NCBI GenBank assembly: GCA_937908115.1
Contig: CALEQZ010000032.1
Location: forward strand, 1 to 64,000
Direction of reading: 5' to 3'
DNA from: an uncultured Alcaligenaceae bacterium
GTDB lineage: Bacteria; Pseudomonadota; Gammaproteobacteria; Burkholderiales; Burkholderiaceae_B
DNA: 64,000 nt
Each line of letters opens with the position of its first letter. The stretch's first letter is position 1. Made by a program: the position numbers and the translations under genes. Below the pieces are notes generated by a model that saw only the letters and a list, made by a program, of their open reading frames with translations, was not told the DNA's origin and did no database searches. Of this stretch, positions 36,693 through 44,548 are shown piece by piece.

Positions 36693-37088
36693 TCAGTCTA
36701 CACGGATCACACCTTGCGCGCCGCCGACCAGGGCGCACTCGCGCACCTCTGCCAGCGTGCGCTGGCGGTAGTTCAGCGCACGCAGCAACATGGGCGCGTT
36801 CAGCCCCGCCAGCAGCTCGCAGGCCACGCCCGCCTGGCGCGCCTGCTCGCAGGCCTTGTGCGCGATGTTCGAAGGCGTCGCGCCCTTGATGTCGGTCAGG
36901 ACCAGGACCCCATTGCCCGAGTCGACCTCGGCGATGCGCGCGGCCAAGGCCTTGGCGGCGGGTTCGGGCTGCACGTCGGCGTCGACGTCGAGCACGGCCA
37001 GCGCGGGGACGTCTCCCAGGACGTGGCAGGCGCAGTTGACCACGGCGGAGGCCAGCGGCGTATGCGCCACGACGACGATCCCGATCAC
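36693..37088 (-). CDS. PTS EIIA, mannose/fructose family (EIIA-Man-like)
   Basis: A 131-residue EIIA of the mannose/Man superfamily with active His near residue 9 (VVAHTPLA), and D-I-K-G-A-T-P-S-N at about 66-74. Without a matching EIIBCD here, it is likely an orphan regulatory EIIA, as in other betaproteobacteria where it neighbours HPr, EI and gshB. Its start overlaps the gshB stop by 4 bp. Confidence 0.92.
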   Translation of the reverse strand: MIGIVVVAHTPLASAVVNCACHVLGDVPALAVLDVDADVQPEPAAKALAARIAEVDSGNGVLVLTDIKGATPSNIAHKACEQARQAGVACELLAGLNAPMLLRALNYRQRTLAEVRECALVGGAQGVIRVD

Positions 37089-38062
37089 GGCGACACCTTT
37101 TGCGGCGCGGCGACCGCCTGCTCCAGCGCCTGCGCGAACCGGCCGGCGACATCGAAGCCGGTCTGCTCGGCAATTTCCACGAAGCAGGTCGGGCTGGTGA
37201 CGTTGATTTCGGTGACGTAGTCGCCGATGACGTCCAGGCCGACCAGCAACAGGCCACGCCGATACAGCTCGGGGCCGATCGCCAGGGCAATGTCCCGGTC
37301 GCGCCCGGTCAGCGGCCGGGCCACGCCGCGCCCGCCGGCGGCCAGGTTGCCCCGGGTTTCCCCGGCCAGCGGGATGCGCGCCAGCGCATAGGGCACGGGC
37401 TCACCCGCGATGAGCAGGATGCGCTTGTCGCCCTCGGAAATTTCCGGGATGTAGCGCTGCGCCATGATGCTGCGCGTGCCGTCGGCGGTCAGCGTCTCCA
37501 GGATGGCATTCAAGTTGGGCTCTTGGCGCTGCAGGCGGAAAATGCCCGTGCCGCCCATGCCGTCGAGCGGCTTGACGATGACGTCGCCGTGCTCGGCGTG
37601 AAACGCCTTGATGCGCGCCATGCTGCGCGTCACCAACGTCGGCGCCGCATAGCGCGAAAACGGCAGGATGGAAAGCTTTTCCGGGTGATTGCGGATCGCC
37701 GCGCCGGCATTGAACACCCGGGCACCCTGGTCTTGCGCGTACTCCAGCAGGTGCGTGGCGTACACGTACTCCATGTCGAAGGGCGGGTCCTTGCGCATGA
37801 GCACGGCGTCGAAGGCCGACAGTTCGACCTCGGCCGCCGAACCCGTTTGCGTCCACCAATCGTGGCCGTGCAGGTCGGCCCCGTCGACCAACTCGATGCC
37901 GGTGGCCGAGACGAGCACGCGGCCGTCGCGGGCGAACAGATCCTCCTGCAAGGCCACCGACAGGGTGTGTCCGCGCGTGGCCAGGGCCCGCATCATGGCA
38001 ACCGAGCTGTCCTTGTAGGCCTTCAGCTTCGGCAGGGGATCGACGATGAACAGCACGTGCAT
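37085..38062 (-). CDS. gshB: glutathione synthetase
   Basis: ATP-grasp ligase joining gamma-glutamylcysteine and glycine. 325 residues; FIVDPLPKLKAYKDSS at the N-terminus, the ATP-grasp lysine in VIVKPLDGMGGTGIF, EISEGDKRILLI and the metal-binding N-V-T-S-P-T-C. gshA, often just upstream in betaproteobacteria, is not in this window; infC lies there instead. Confidence 0.96.
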   Translation of the reverse strand: MHVLFIVDPLPKLKAYKDSSVAMMRALATRGHTLSVALQEDLFARDGRVLVSATGIELVDGADLHGHDWWTQTGSAAEVELSAFDAVLMRKDPPFDMEYVYATHLLEYAQDQGARVFNAGAAIRNHPEKLSILPFSRYAAPTLVTRSMARIKAFHAEHGDVIVKPLDGMGGTGIFRLQRQEPNLNAILETLTADGTRSIMAQRYIPEISEGDKRILLIAGEPVPYALARIPLAGETRGNLAAGGRGVARPLTGRDRDIALAIGPELYRRGLLLVGLDVIGDYVTEINVTSPTCFVEIAEQTGFDVAGRFAQALEQAVAAPQKVSP

Positions 38063-38076
38063 GGCGGCGACCGATG

Positions 38077-38107
38077 GGCCGCCCCTCGTCCGAAACGAGG
38101 GACGGCC
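38077..38107 (-). terminator. GC-rich hairpin after infC
   Basis: A 12-bp stem with one mismatch (38077-38089 with 38095-38107; loop CCGAA) lies 28 bp past the infC stop. It lacks a T-run, so termination is uncertain. Confidence 0.35.
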
Positions 38108-38135
38108 GCCTGAATGGATTGCGGTTGACTGGATA

Positions 38136-38681
38136 TTAGGAAGCCGTCTCGGACTTGCTCGCCGCCTTCTTGCGCGGGGCCAGCACCATCACCATCTGCC
38201 GGCCCTCGAGCTTGGGCATGGACTCGACTTGTCCGATTTCCATGAGGTCGTCGCGCACGCGCTCCAACACCCTCATGCCCAGTTCCTGGTGGGCCATTTC
38301 GCGGCCGCGAAAACGCAGCGTCACCTTGGCCTTGTCGCCCTCTTCCAGGAACCGGCGCAGGTTGCGCAGCTTGACCTGGTAGTCGCCCTCGTCGGTGCCG
38401 GGCCGGAATTTCACTTCCTTGACCTGGATGATCTTCTGCTTGGCGCGGGCCTCGGCCTGGCGCTTCTGTTCCTGGTACTTGAACTTGCCGTAGTCCATTA
38501 GCCGGCAGACCGGCGGATCGGCATTGGGCGCGATCTCTACCAGATCCACGTCATGCAGCTCGGAAAGACGGAACGCTTCGGCAATTTTGACGATGCCTAG
38601 CTGCTCCCCGTCCAGACCTATCAGACGCACCTCGGGGACGCGGATTTCACCGTTGATGCGAGTGGGCTTGTCGGTTGCGAT
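38136..38681 (-). CDS. infC: translation initiation factor IF-3, ATC start codon
   Basis: IF-3 keeps 30S subunits free and checks initiator tRNA and start codon. Conserved N-terminal sequence (IATDKPTRINGEIRVPEVRL) extends upstream of any ATG/GTG and begins at an ATC codon (38681-38679), 8-10 nt after AAGGAG. Using ATC, the protein is 181 residues, the normal length. E. coli infC uses ATT, and IF-3 represses its own translation by rejecting such starts; the same autocontrol is expected here. The linker (KRQAEARAKQKIIQVKEVKF) and C domain are intact. Confidence 0.93.
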   Translation of the reverse strand: MATDKPTRINGEIRVPEVRLIGLDGEQLGIVKIAEAFRLSELHDVDLVEIAPNADPPVCRLMDYGKFKYQEQKRQAEARAKQKIIQVKEVKFRPGTDEGDYQVKLRNLRRFLEEGDKAKVTLRFRGREMAHQELGMRVLERVRDDLMEIGQVESMPKLEGRQMVMVLAPRKKAASKSETAS

Positions 38682-38740
38682 GTTGACGACTCCTTCAAAG
38701 TTTTCGGGGTTGCCCGGATGGGCGCCTGCCGCCAGGGAAA

Positions 38741-40663
38741 CTAGGTCCGGTTGGCCACGTCCCCGGCCAGGCGGGCGGCGAATTCCGCCAGCGGCATGAC
38801 GCCGAGATCGACGCCACCGCGGCCGCGAACGGCCACGGCGCCGGCTTGGCGTTCTTTGTCGCCGACCACCAGTATATAAGGGACTTTCTGCAGGCTGTGC
38901 TCGCGGATTTTATAAGTGATTTTTTCACCACGCAAATCGCAGTCGACTCTAAATCCTTGTTTTTTCAAGGTTTGTGCGACTTCCGACGCGTATTGCGCGG
39001 AGGGTTCGGAAATACAGCACACCACCGCCTGGACCGGAGCGAGCCAGGCCGGCATGGCACCGGCGTGGTTTTCGATCAGCATGCCGATGAAGCGCTCGAG
39101 CGACCCCAGGATGGCCCGGTGCAGCATGACCGGCGTGCGCCGCTGGTCGTTGGCGTCGATGTATTCCGCGCCCAGGCGTGCCGGCATGGAGAAGTCCACC
39201 TGGATGGTGCCGCACTGCCAATGCCGCCCGATCGCATCCTTGAGCGTGTATTCGATCTTGGGGCCATAGAAGGCGCCCTCGCCCGGGGACACCTCAAACT
39301 CGCAGCCGGTGCGCCGCAGGCTTTCCATGAGCGCGGCCTCGGCCTTGTCCCAGATCGCGTCGTCGCCGATGCGCTTTTCCGGGCGCGTGGCCACCTTGTA
39401 CAGCACTTCGTGGAAGCCGAAATCCGCGTACACCTTTTGCAGCAGCGCAGTGAACGCCGCGCACTCGTCCTGCAGCTGGTCTTCGGTGCAGAAGATGTGG
39501 CCATCGTCCTGCGTAAAGCCGCGTACGCGCATCATGCCGTGCAGCGACCCGGAGGGTTCGTTGCGGTGGCACTGCCCGAACTCGCCGTAGCGCAGCGGCA
39601 GGTCGCGGTACGAGCGCAGGCCCGCCTTGAAAATCTGCACGTGGCCCGGGCAGTTCATGGGCTTCAGACCGTAGACCCGGTTCTCGGACTCGGTCGTGAA
39701 CATGTTCTCGCGGTAGTTGTCCCAGTGCCCGGTTTTTTTCCAGAGCGACAGGTCGAGGATCTGCGGAGCCTTGACCTCCTGGTAGCCGTTGTCGCGATAG
39801 ACCGCCCGCATGTATTGCTCGACCTGCTGCCACAGCGTCCAGCCCTTGGGATGCCAGAAGATCAGCCCTGGCGCCTCGTCCTGGAAATGGAACAGGTCCA
39901 GCTCGCGGCCGATGCGCCGGTGATCGCGCTTTTCGGCCTCCTCGAGCATGCGCAGGTAGGCATCCTGGTCTTCCTTTGACGCCCAGGCCGTGCCGTAGAT
40001 GCGCTGGAGCATCTCGTTGTTGCTGTCGCCGCGCCAATACGCGCCGGCGACCTTCATGAGCTTGAAGACCTTGAGCTTGCCGGTGGACGGCACGTGCGGG
40101 CCGCGGCACAGGTCGACGAAATCGCCCTCGCGGTACAGGCTGATGGTCTCGTCCTGCGGGATGGACGCGATGATCTCGGCCTTGTAGTGCTCGCCGATGC
40201 GCTTGAAGAACTCGACCGCGTCGTCGCGCTTCCATTCTTCGCGGACCACCGGCTCGTCCTTCTTGGCGAGTTCGGCCATCTTGGCCTCGATGGCGGCCAG
40301 GTCTTCCGGCGTGAAGGGGCGCTTATACGAAAAGTCGTAATAGAAACCGTTCTCGATGACCGGCCCGATGGTGACCTGCGCTTCCGGATACAGCGACTTG
40401 ACTGCGTAGGCCAGCAAGTGAGCCGTCGAATGGCGCAGGATTTCCAGGCCGTCCGGATCCTTGGCGGTGACGATGGCCAGCGCCGCGTCGCTTTCGATGC
40501 AATGGCTGGTGTCGACCAGCTTGGGCTCGCTACCCGGGTAGGTCACGCGGCCGGCAAGCGCGGCGCGCGCCAGCCCGGCGCCGATCGATTGCGCCACTTC
40601 GGCCACGGTGACCGGGCCGGGAAACTGGCGTTGCGAACCGTCGGGCAAAGTGATCTGTACCAT
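38741..40663 (-). CDS. thrS: threonyl-tRNA synthetase
   Basis: Class II synthetase charging tRNA-Thr. 640 residues: N-terminal TGS domain (1-60), editing domain with HSTAHLLAYAVKSL (about 74), catalytic core with MNCPGHVQIFK (zinc Cys), FGQCHRNEPSGSLHGMMRVR, and zinc histidines; C-terminal anticodon-binding domain from about 540. AGGA precedes the ATG. infC follows by 59 bp. A leader peptide and terminator upstream suggest attenuation. Confidence 0.98.
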   Translation of the reverse strand: MVQITLPDGSQRQFPGPVTVAEVAQSIGAGLARAALAGRVTYPGSEPKLVDTSHCIESDAALAIVTAKDPDGLEILRHSTAHLLAYAVKSLYPEAQVTIGPVIENGFYYDFSYKRPFTPEDLAAIEAKMAELAKKDEPVVREEWKRDDAVEFFKRIGEHYKAEIIASIPQDETISLYREGDFVDLCRGPHVPSTGKLKVFKLMKVAGAYWRGDSNNEMLQRIYGTAWASKEDQDAYLRMLEEAEKRDHRRIGRELDLFHFQDEAPGLIFWHPKGWTLWQQVEQYMRAVYRDNGYQEVKAPQILDLSLWKKTGHWDNYRENMFTTESENRVYGLKPMNCPGHVQIFKAGLRSYRDLPLRYGEFGQCHRNEPSGSLHGMMRVRGFTQDDGHIFCTEDQLQDECAAFTALLQKVYADFGFHEVLYKVATRPEKRIGDDAIWDKAEAALMESLRRTGCEFEVSPGEGAFYGPKIEYTLKDAIGRHWQCGTIQVDFSMPARLGAEYIDANDQRRTPVMLHRAILGSLERFIGMLIENHAGAMPAWLAPVQAVVCCISEPSAQYASEVAQTLKKQGFRVDCDLRGEKITYKIREHSLQKVPYILVVGDKERQAGAVAVRGRGGVDLGVMPLAEFAARLAGDVANRT

Positions 40664-40681
40664 TCAGTCTTTCCTGGGATC

Positions 40682-40715
40682 CGAAAACGAAAAACGCGGC
40701 AGCAAGCCGCGTTTT
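40682..40715 (-). terminator. attenuator terminator in the thrS leader
   Basis: On the minus strand AAAACGCGGC (40715-40706) and GCCGCGTTTT (40700-40691) make a perfect 10-bp stem with loop TTGCT, followed by TCGTTTTC. It ends about 20 nt before the thrS start. The cspA transcript has its own terminator further upstream, so this one belongs to the thrS leader. Confidence 0.88.
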
Positions 40716-40768
40716 GCTAGTTGACCTTTGGGCACGACATCCGGGCAAGGCCGGGGCAAGGCTGGCGC

Positions 40769-40776
40769 AACGCGAC
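40769..40776 (-). promoter_or_regulatory. antiterminator segment of the thrS leader
   Basis: GTCGCGTT on the minus strand, overlapping the last base of the leader stop codon, is complementary (one U-G pair) to AACGCGGC, the 5' arm of the terminator stem. Pairing of the two would prevent the terminator. Confidence 0.6.
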
Positions 40777-40820
40777 TAGGGGCGCAGGGACCCTGTCGTA
40801 GTTCGCGCAGTCTTCACCAT
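40776..40820 (-). CDS. thrS leader peptide, Thr-rich
   Basis: A 14-residue frame MVKTARTTTGSLRP with GAGG 7 nt before the ATG. Four of 14 residues are Thr, three consecutive at 7-9 (ACT, ACG, ACA), with the first at position 4. It sits between a promoter and the terminator in front of thrS, as expected for ribosome-mediated attenuation by charged tRNA-Thr supply. Confidence 0.7.
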   Translation of the reverse strand: MVKTARTTTGSLRP

Positions 40821-40863
40821 CGGGCAACCTCGTCGAAATTGGGGCACAAAAATGCAACGAATC

Positions 40864-40872
40864 ATTTTAGCA
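40864..40872 (-). promoter_or_regulatory. extended -10 promoter of thrS
   Basis: TGCTAAAAT on the minus strand (TGnTAAAAT), about 43 bp before the leader-peptide start. The -35 region is weak. Confidence 0.6.
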
Positions 40873-40922
40873 TTTTCGCCGCTGCCGGTGCAGCGCCGGG
40901 CCGGGCGTCACGGCTCGGTCCC

Positions 40923-40960
40923 AAAAAGCCAAGGGCCCGCGGCGATCCGCGGGCCCTTGG
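40923..40960 (-). terminator. rho-independent terminator after cspA
   Basis: A perfect 14-bp stem (40960-40947 with 40942-40929, loop ATCG) followed by C and TTTTT on the minus strand. Confidence 0.92.
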
Positions 40961-40987
40961 CGGTGGCCGCGCCAAGGCGGCCCAGCC

Positions 40988-41191
40988 CTACACGACGCGG
41001 ATGTTCTTGGCCGCCACGCCTTTGGGCCCTTGCCCCAGGTCGTAAGACACGCGCTGGTTTTCTTCGAGCGTCTTGTAGCCCTGGGCCTGGATTTCCGAGT
41101 AGTGGGCAAACACGTCCTTGCCCCCGTCTTCCGGCGTAATGAACCCGTAGCCCTTTTCGCTGTTAAACCATTTCACGACACCGGTTGCCAT
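40988..41191 (-). CDS. cold-shock-domain RNA chaperone (CspA family)
   Basis: A 67-residue cold-shock protein with RNP1 KGYGFI and RNP2 VFAHYS, starting MATGVVKWFNSEKGYGFITP. It binds single-stranded RNA/DNA and melts secondary structure. The leader is short (about 55 nt from the predicted promoter), so classic long-leader cold induction as in E. coli cspA is not obvious. Confidence 0.96.
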   Translation of the reverse strand: MATGVVKWFNSEKGYGFITPEDGGKDVFAHYSEIQAQGYKTLEENQRVSYDLGQGPKGVAAKNIRVV

Positions 41192-41254
41192 ACCTCACCT
41201 CTTGCCTGATTGCCCTGGATGAACGCGAATCGCGCACTGGATGCACGTGAGCCG

Positions 41255-41282
41255 ATTATGCGAGGCGGCCGGGATGACACAA
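41255..41282 (-). promoter_or_regulatory. candidate promoter of the cold-shock gene
   Basis: TTGTGT (41282-41277) and CATAAT (41260-41255) separated by 16 bp on the minus strand. Confidence 0.5.
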
Positions 41283-41598
41283 TGCTACAGATGGCGAATC
41301 CTTATCTCTGCGCGCGTGTTTCAATCCTTTGGCCCGCCGCAAAGGCACGCCCGCGACTGTGAGCCGATGGCGTAAGCCAAATGGATACATGCGCAGCATA
41401 TCGGTCGCGCCAGTGGCCCTCGGACGGCGTCGGCACGTTCGCCAGGCCGCACTGCCGGGAAGCCGCGACGCAAGCGGATCGCGCGGCCCTCTGCACTTTA
41501 AGCTTTGCGCAATGGAACTTTTTTACCTTGTGGCGTTCTCTCGCCCTGCGATTTTGTCGCATCCGACGCCTTGAAAGTTCACACCCGGAGATCTCGCA
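41283..41598. other. non-coding stretch between the cold-shock and cytochrome b561 genes
   Basis: About 315 bp with no credible gene. It should hold the cytochrome b561 promoter; no strong sigma-70 match was found. A CGGAG ribosome site lies just before 41599. Confidence 0.4.
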
Positions 41599-42150
41599 AT
41601 GACGTCACCCTCTTCGACATGGCTGGACAACGCGCAACGCTACGGCATCGTCAGCCGCTGCCTACACTGGCTGATGGCCGCGGGTTTCGCCTGGCAGTTC
41701 ACGAGCGCGACGCTGCATTGGCTGGCGAAAGATTCCGCCATCGAGAAATTCTTTTGGTCGACGCACCCTTCGCTGGGCTTTGCCCTGCTGGTCCTGGCAG
41801 TGATCCGCGCCGCCTGGGGGCTGGTCAATTTGCGGCGCCGGCCCGGGCATGCCGCCGGCTGGGCTGGCCGCGCCGCCGCTGCCGGACACCTGCTGCTCTA
41901 TGCGCTGATGATCGCCGTGCCGGTCATCGCCGTGCTGCGCGCCTATGGCCGGGGCCGGGGCTTCAGCCCGTTCGGCGTGACGATCATGCAGCCGACGGGC
42001 CAGGAAATCCCCGCGCTCGTCGACCTTGGCGCCGCCTTGCACGGCGAATTGGGATGGGTGCTGCTGGCCGTCATCGCCGGCCACATTGCCATGGTGCTGG
42101 TGCACCGGCGCATAGGCGAGGACGTCCTGCCGCGCATGGCAGGGCGGTAA
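41599..42150 (+). CDS. cytochrome b561 family protein
   Basis: A 183-residue di-heme membrane cytochrome of the CybB type (superoxide:quinone or general electron transfer). Four helices at about 18-38, 58-76, 92-112 and 147-168. Candidate heme histidines are in RCLHWLMA, the second-helix STHPSLG, AAAGHLLLY and VIAGHIAMV. Single-gene unit. Confidence 0.9.
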   Translation: MTSPSSTWLDNAQRYGIVSRCLHWLMAAGFAWQFTSATLHWLAKDSAIEKFFWSTHPSLGFALLVLAVIRAAWGLVNLRRRPGHAAGWAGRAAAAGHLLLYALMIAVPVIAVLRAYGRGRGFSPFGVTIMQPTGQEIPALVDLGAALHGELGWVLLAVIAGHIAMVLVHRRIGEDVLPRMAGR

Positions 42151-42178
42151 GCCGCTTCGCCCATCGAGCTTCGCGCGA

Positions 42179-42880
42179 TCAGGCGGCCGCGGGTTCGGCG
42201 GCGACTCCGCGCAAGCGCAGATTGGACAACCTCGTCAACGACCGGTAGTGCGAGAAAAACGCGCGCCGGTCGTCGTCGCCTACGCCCAGTTCGGCCAGCG
42301 AGCGCCATAGGCGCGCCAGGTCGGACTGGGCGGCCCAGCGCGGCAACCCAACCCAACGCGCCACCTCCCAATCCAGCAAGGCGACCGCAACCGACGCGCC
42401 GTCGCGCACGAAGATCTCCTTGGGGTACAAATGGCCGTGCTTGCGCCCGGCCAGGTGCAACGGGGCGATCGCCTCGGCCACCTTGAGCAGGATCTGCTGG
42501 CGTCGCGGCGCGCTCCAGCGCCCCTCGCGCAGGCCTTGTTCCAGGCTGGCGTAGCCTTCCAGCGCCTGCGTGACCAGGACCGCTTCCCAGCCTGCGGCAC
42601 CCACACGCATGTCGAAAAACAACGGCACGGCCGTCGGCACGCCGAGCTTGGCGCAACGTTGCAGGTTGCGCCATTCGCGCAACAGGGTCGGACGCCCGCT
42701 GGGGTGGCGCAGGCTGCGGTACAGGTGGTTGACCTGGCGCTTGACGAAGTAGGTCGCGCCGGATTGCGGGTCGACCACGCGCTGCACGCCGCTCGTGCCA
42801 TTGCGGCGCTCGTTGGGCGGCTCAGCCCATTCCCCGCGCACGTCCCACCACGAGGGACCGGCGCCAGGTGCCATTTCCAT
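42179..42880 (-). CDS. lipopolysaccharide-kinase-like (InaA/WaaP family) protein
   Basis: A 233-residue protein kinase-fold protein of the InaA/Kdo-kinase superfamily. Seen: the Lys in YFVKRQ, the catalytic-loop equivalent GRKHGHLYPKEIFV (H-G-x-L-Y-P-K-x-I) and the metal Asp in LLDWEVARW. In this family the catalytic loop is usually HGDLYPKH; here the Asp after HG is His, so activity should be checked. Function unknown; possibly acid- or envelope-stress related. No neighbours give context. Confidence 0.7.
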   Translation of the reverse strand: MEMAPGAGPSWWDVRGEWAEPPNERRNGTSGVQRVVDPQSGATYFVKRQVNHLYRSLRHPSGRPTLLREWRNLQRCAKLGVPTAVPLFFDMRVGAAGWEAVLVTQALEGYASLEQGLREGRWSAPRRQQILLKVAEAIAPLHLAGRKHGHLYPKEIFVRDGASVAVALLDWEVARWVGLPRWAAQSDLARLWRSLAELGVGDDDRRAFFSHYRSLTRLSNLRLRGVAAEPAAA

Positions 42881-43080
42881 CTTTTTGTATCCCCATTTGC
42901 CCCGACGGCGGGTTGCCGTGAGGGGCGCCCTTCGCGCACGCGAAGCGTGCTAGGGCGTTTTAGCCGGCAACATTATGTCTTGGCAATTACAAACGGGAAC
43001 ATTGGCATTGTCATGCGCCTGGACGTTGCTTGCCTGCGACAGCAGGAACGCGCCCCCTCGGCGCCGGACGTACAAAAGAA
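42881..43080. other. non-coding stretch upstream of the kinase-like gene
   Basis: About 200 bp without a gene; an AT-richer patch (about 42955-43015) probably carries the promoter for the minus-strand gene. Confidence 0.35.
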
Positions 43081-43110
43081 AAGGCCGCGCCAGCCGGCGC
43101 GGCCTTTTTT
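43081..43110. terminator. terminator after tRNA-Leu
   Basis: An 11-bp stem (43081-43091 with 43096-43106, 4-nt loop) with T-runs in both directions: TTTTTT on plus, TTTTCTTTTG on minus. It most likely ends the minus-strand tRNA-Leu transcript. Confidence 0.85.
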
Positions 43111-43185
43111 ACGCAGGGCGATGTGGATCGCTGCCCCTGCACGCGGCCGTGTGCGTGCGCCTTAGGGCAGCGCGGCAAATCCGGT

Positions 43186-43272
43186 TGGTGCGAAGGGCGG
43201 GACTCGAACCCGCACACCTGTTACGGCGTCAGGACCTAAACCTGGTGCGTCTACCAATTTCGCCACCTTCGC
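43186..43272 (-). tRNA. tRNA-Leu (anticodon TAG)
   Basis: An 87-nt class II tRNA with a long variable arm and encoded CCA. Acceptor GCGAAGG/CCTTCGC, anticodon loop TTTAGGT (TAG, reads CUA/CUG), T loop TTCGAGT. Confidence 0.95.
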
Positions 43273-43336
43273 ACGCCGCACCGGCAACCCGGCGCGGAAA
43301 CCTGTAATTGTAGCTTGCTTGATAAAATCCTGCGCC

Positions 43337-44533
43337 ATGAATCCGCGCCTAGATGCCCTGCATCCCTATCCCTTCGAAAAACTGCGGGCGCTGCTGGCGC
43401 AAGCGGGCGAGCCGCCCGCGGGCCTCGCGCCCGTCAACCTGTCCATCGGCGAACCCAAGCATGCCGCTCCCGCCCTGGTCTCCCAGGCCCTGGCCGAGGC
43501 CATGGGCGGACTGTCCGTGTACCCGCCCACCAAGGGCGATCCGGCACTGCGCCAGGCGATCTCGCAATGGCTCTCGCGCCGCTACGCCATCCCCGCGCCC
43601 GACCCCGATACGCAAGTGCTGCCCGCGCTGGGCTCGCGCGAAGCGCTGTTTGCCTTTGCCCAAGCGGTCATCGACCCGACCGGCGATGCGCTCGTGATCT
43701 GTCCCAACCCGTTCTACCAGATCTACGAGGGGGCGGCGCTGCTGGCCGGCGCGCAGCCCTACTACGTCAATGCCGATCCGGCCCGCGGCTTCAATGCCGA
43801 CTGGCAGTCGGTACCCGAGGACGCATGGCGGCGCACGCAGATGGTATTCGTGTGCTCGCCGGGCAACCCGGCGGGCAACGTCATGGGCCTGGACGATTGG
43901 CGGCAGCTCTTCGAGCTGTCCGACCGCCACGGCTTCGTGATCGCCTCGGACGAATGCTATTCCGAAATTTATCTGGACGAATCCGATCCGCCGCTGGGCG
44001 CCTTGCAGGCGGCGCGACGCCTGGGCCGCGATGACTACCGGCGGCTGGTGGTGTTTTCCAGCCTGTCCAAGCGCTCGAACGTCCCCGGCATGCGCTCGGG
44101 CTTCGTCGCCGGCGACGCCGCCATCCTGTCGGGATTCCTGCGCTACCGTACCTACCACGGCAGCGCCATGAGCCCGCTGGTTTCGGCAGCCAGCATCGCC
44201 GCCTGGGGCGACGAGCAGCACGTGGCCGAGAACCGGCGCCAATACCGCGCCAAGTTCGATGCCGTGCTGCCCATCCTGCAGCCGGTGCTCGACGTGGCGC
44301 GCCCCCAGGCGTCTTTCTACCTTTGGATACCGACCCCCGTGGCGGACACCGATTTTGCCCGCGACCTGTACGGCCGCACCGGCGTGACCGTGCTGCCGGG
44401 CAGCTTCCTAGCCCGCGACGCCCATGGGCGCAACCCCGGCGCCGGCCGGGTGCGCGTGGCGCTGGTCGCCCCGGTCGAACAATGCGTCGACGCCGCGCAC
44501 CGCATCGCCGATTTCGTGAAAACCTCTTACTGA
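43337..44533 (+). CDS. dapC: N-succinyldiaminopimelate aminotransferase
   Basis: PLP enzyme of the succinylase branch of lysine/diaminopimelate synthesis, converting N-succinyl-2-amino-6-oxopimelate to succinyl-DAP. 398 residues; aminotransferase class I/II features include PNPFYQIYEG, SPGNPAGNVM, ASDECYSEIY and the PLP lysine in SSLSKRSNVPGMRSGF. First gene of dapC-dapD-dapE, which supports the name; B. pertussis has a characterised DapC. Start at 43337 chosen because M-N-P-R-L-D is the conserved start. Confidence 0.94.
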   Translation: MNPRLDALHPYPFEKLRALLAQAGEPPAGLAPVNLSIGEPKHAAPALVSQALAEAMGGLSVYPPTKGDPALRQAISQWLSRRYAIPAPDPDTQVLPALGSREALFAFAQAVIDPTGDALVICPNPFYQIYEGAALLAGAQPYYVNADPARGFNADWQSVPEDAWRRTQMVFVCSPGNPAGNVMGLDDWRQLFELSDRHGFVIASDECYSEIYLDESDPPLGALQAARRLGRDDYRRLVVFSSLSKRSNVPGMRSGFVAGDAAILSGFLRYRTYHGSAMSPLVSAASIAAWGDEQHVAENRRQYRAKFDAVLPILQPVLDVARPQASFYLWIPTPVADTDFARDLYGRTGVTVLPGSFLARDAHGRNPGAGRVRVALVAPVEQCVDAAHRIADFVKTSY

Positions 44534-44548
44534 TTACAGAAGGCCGAC

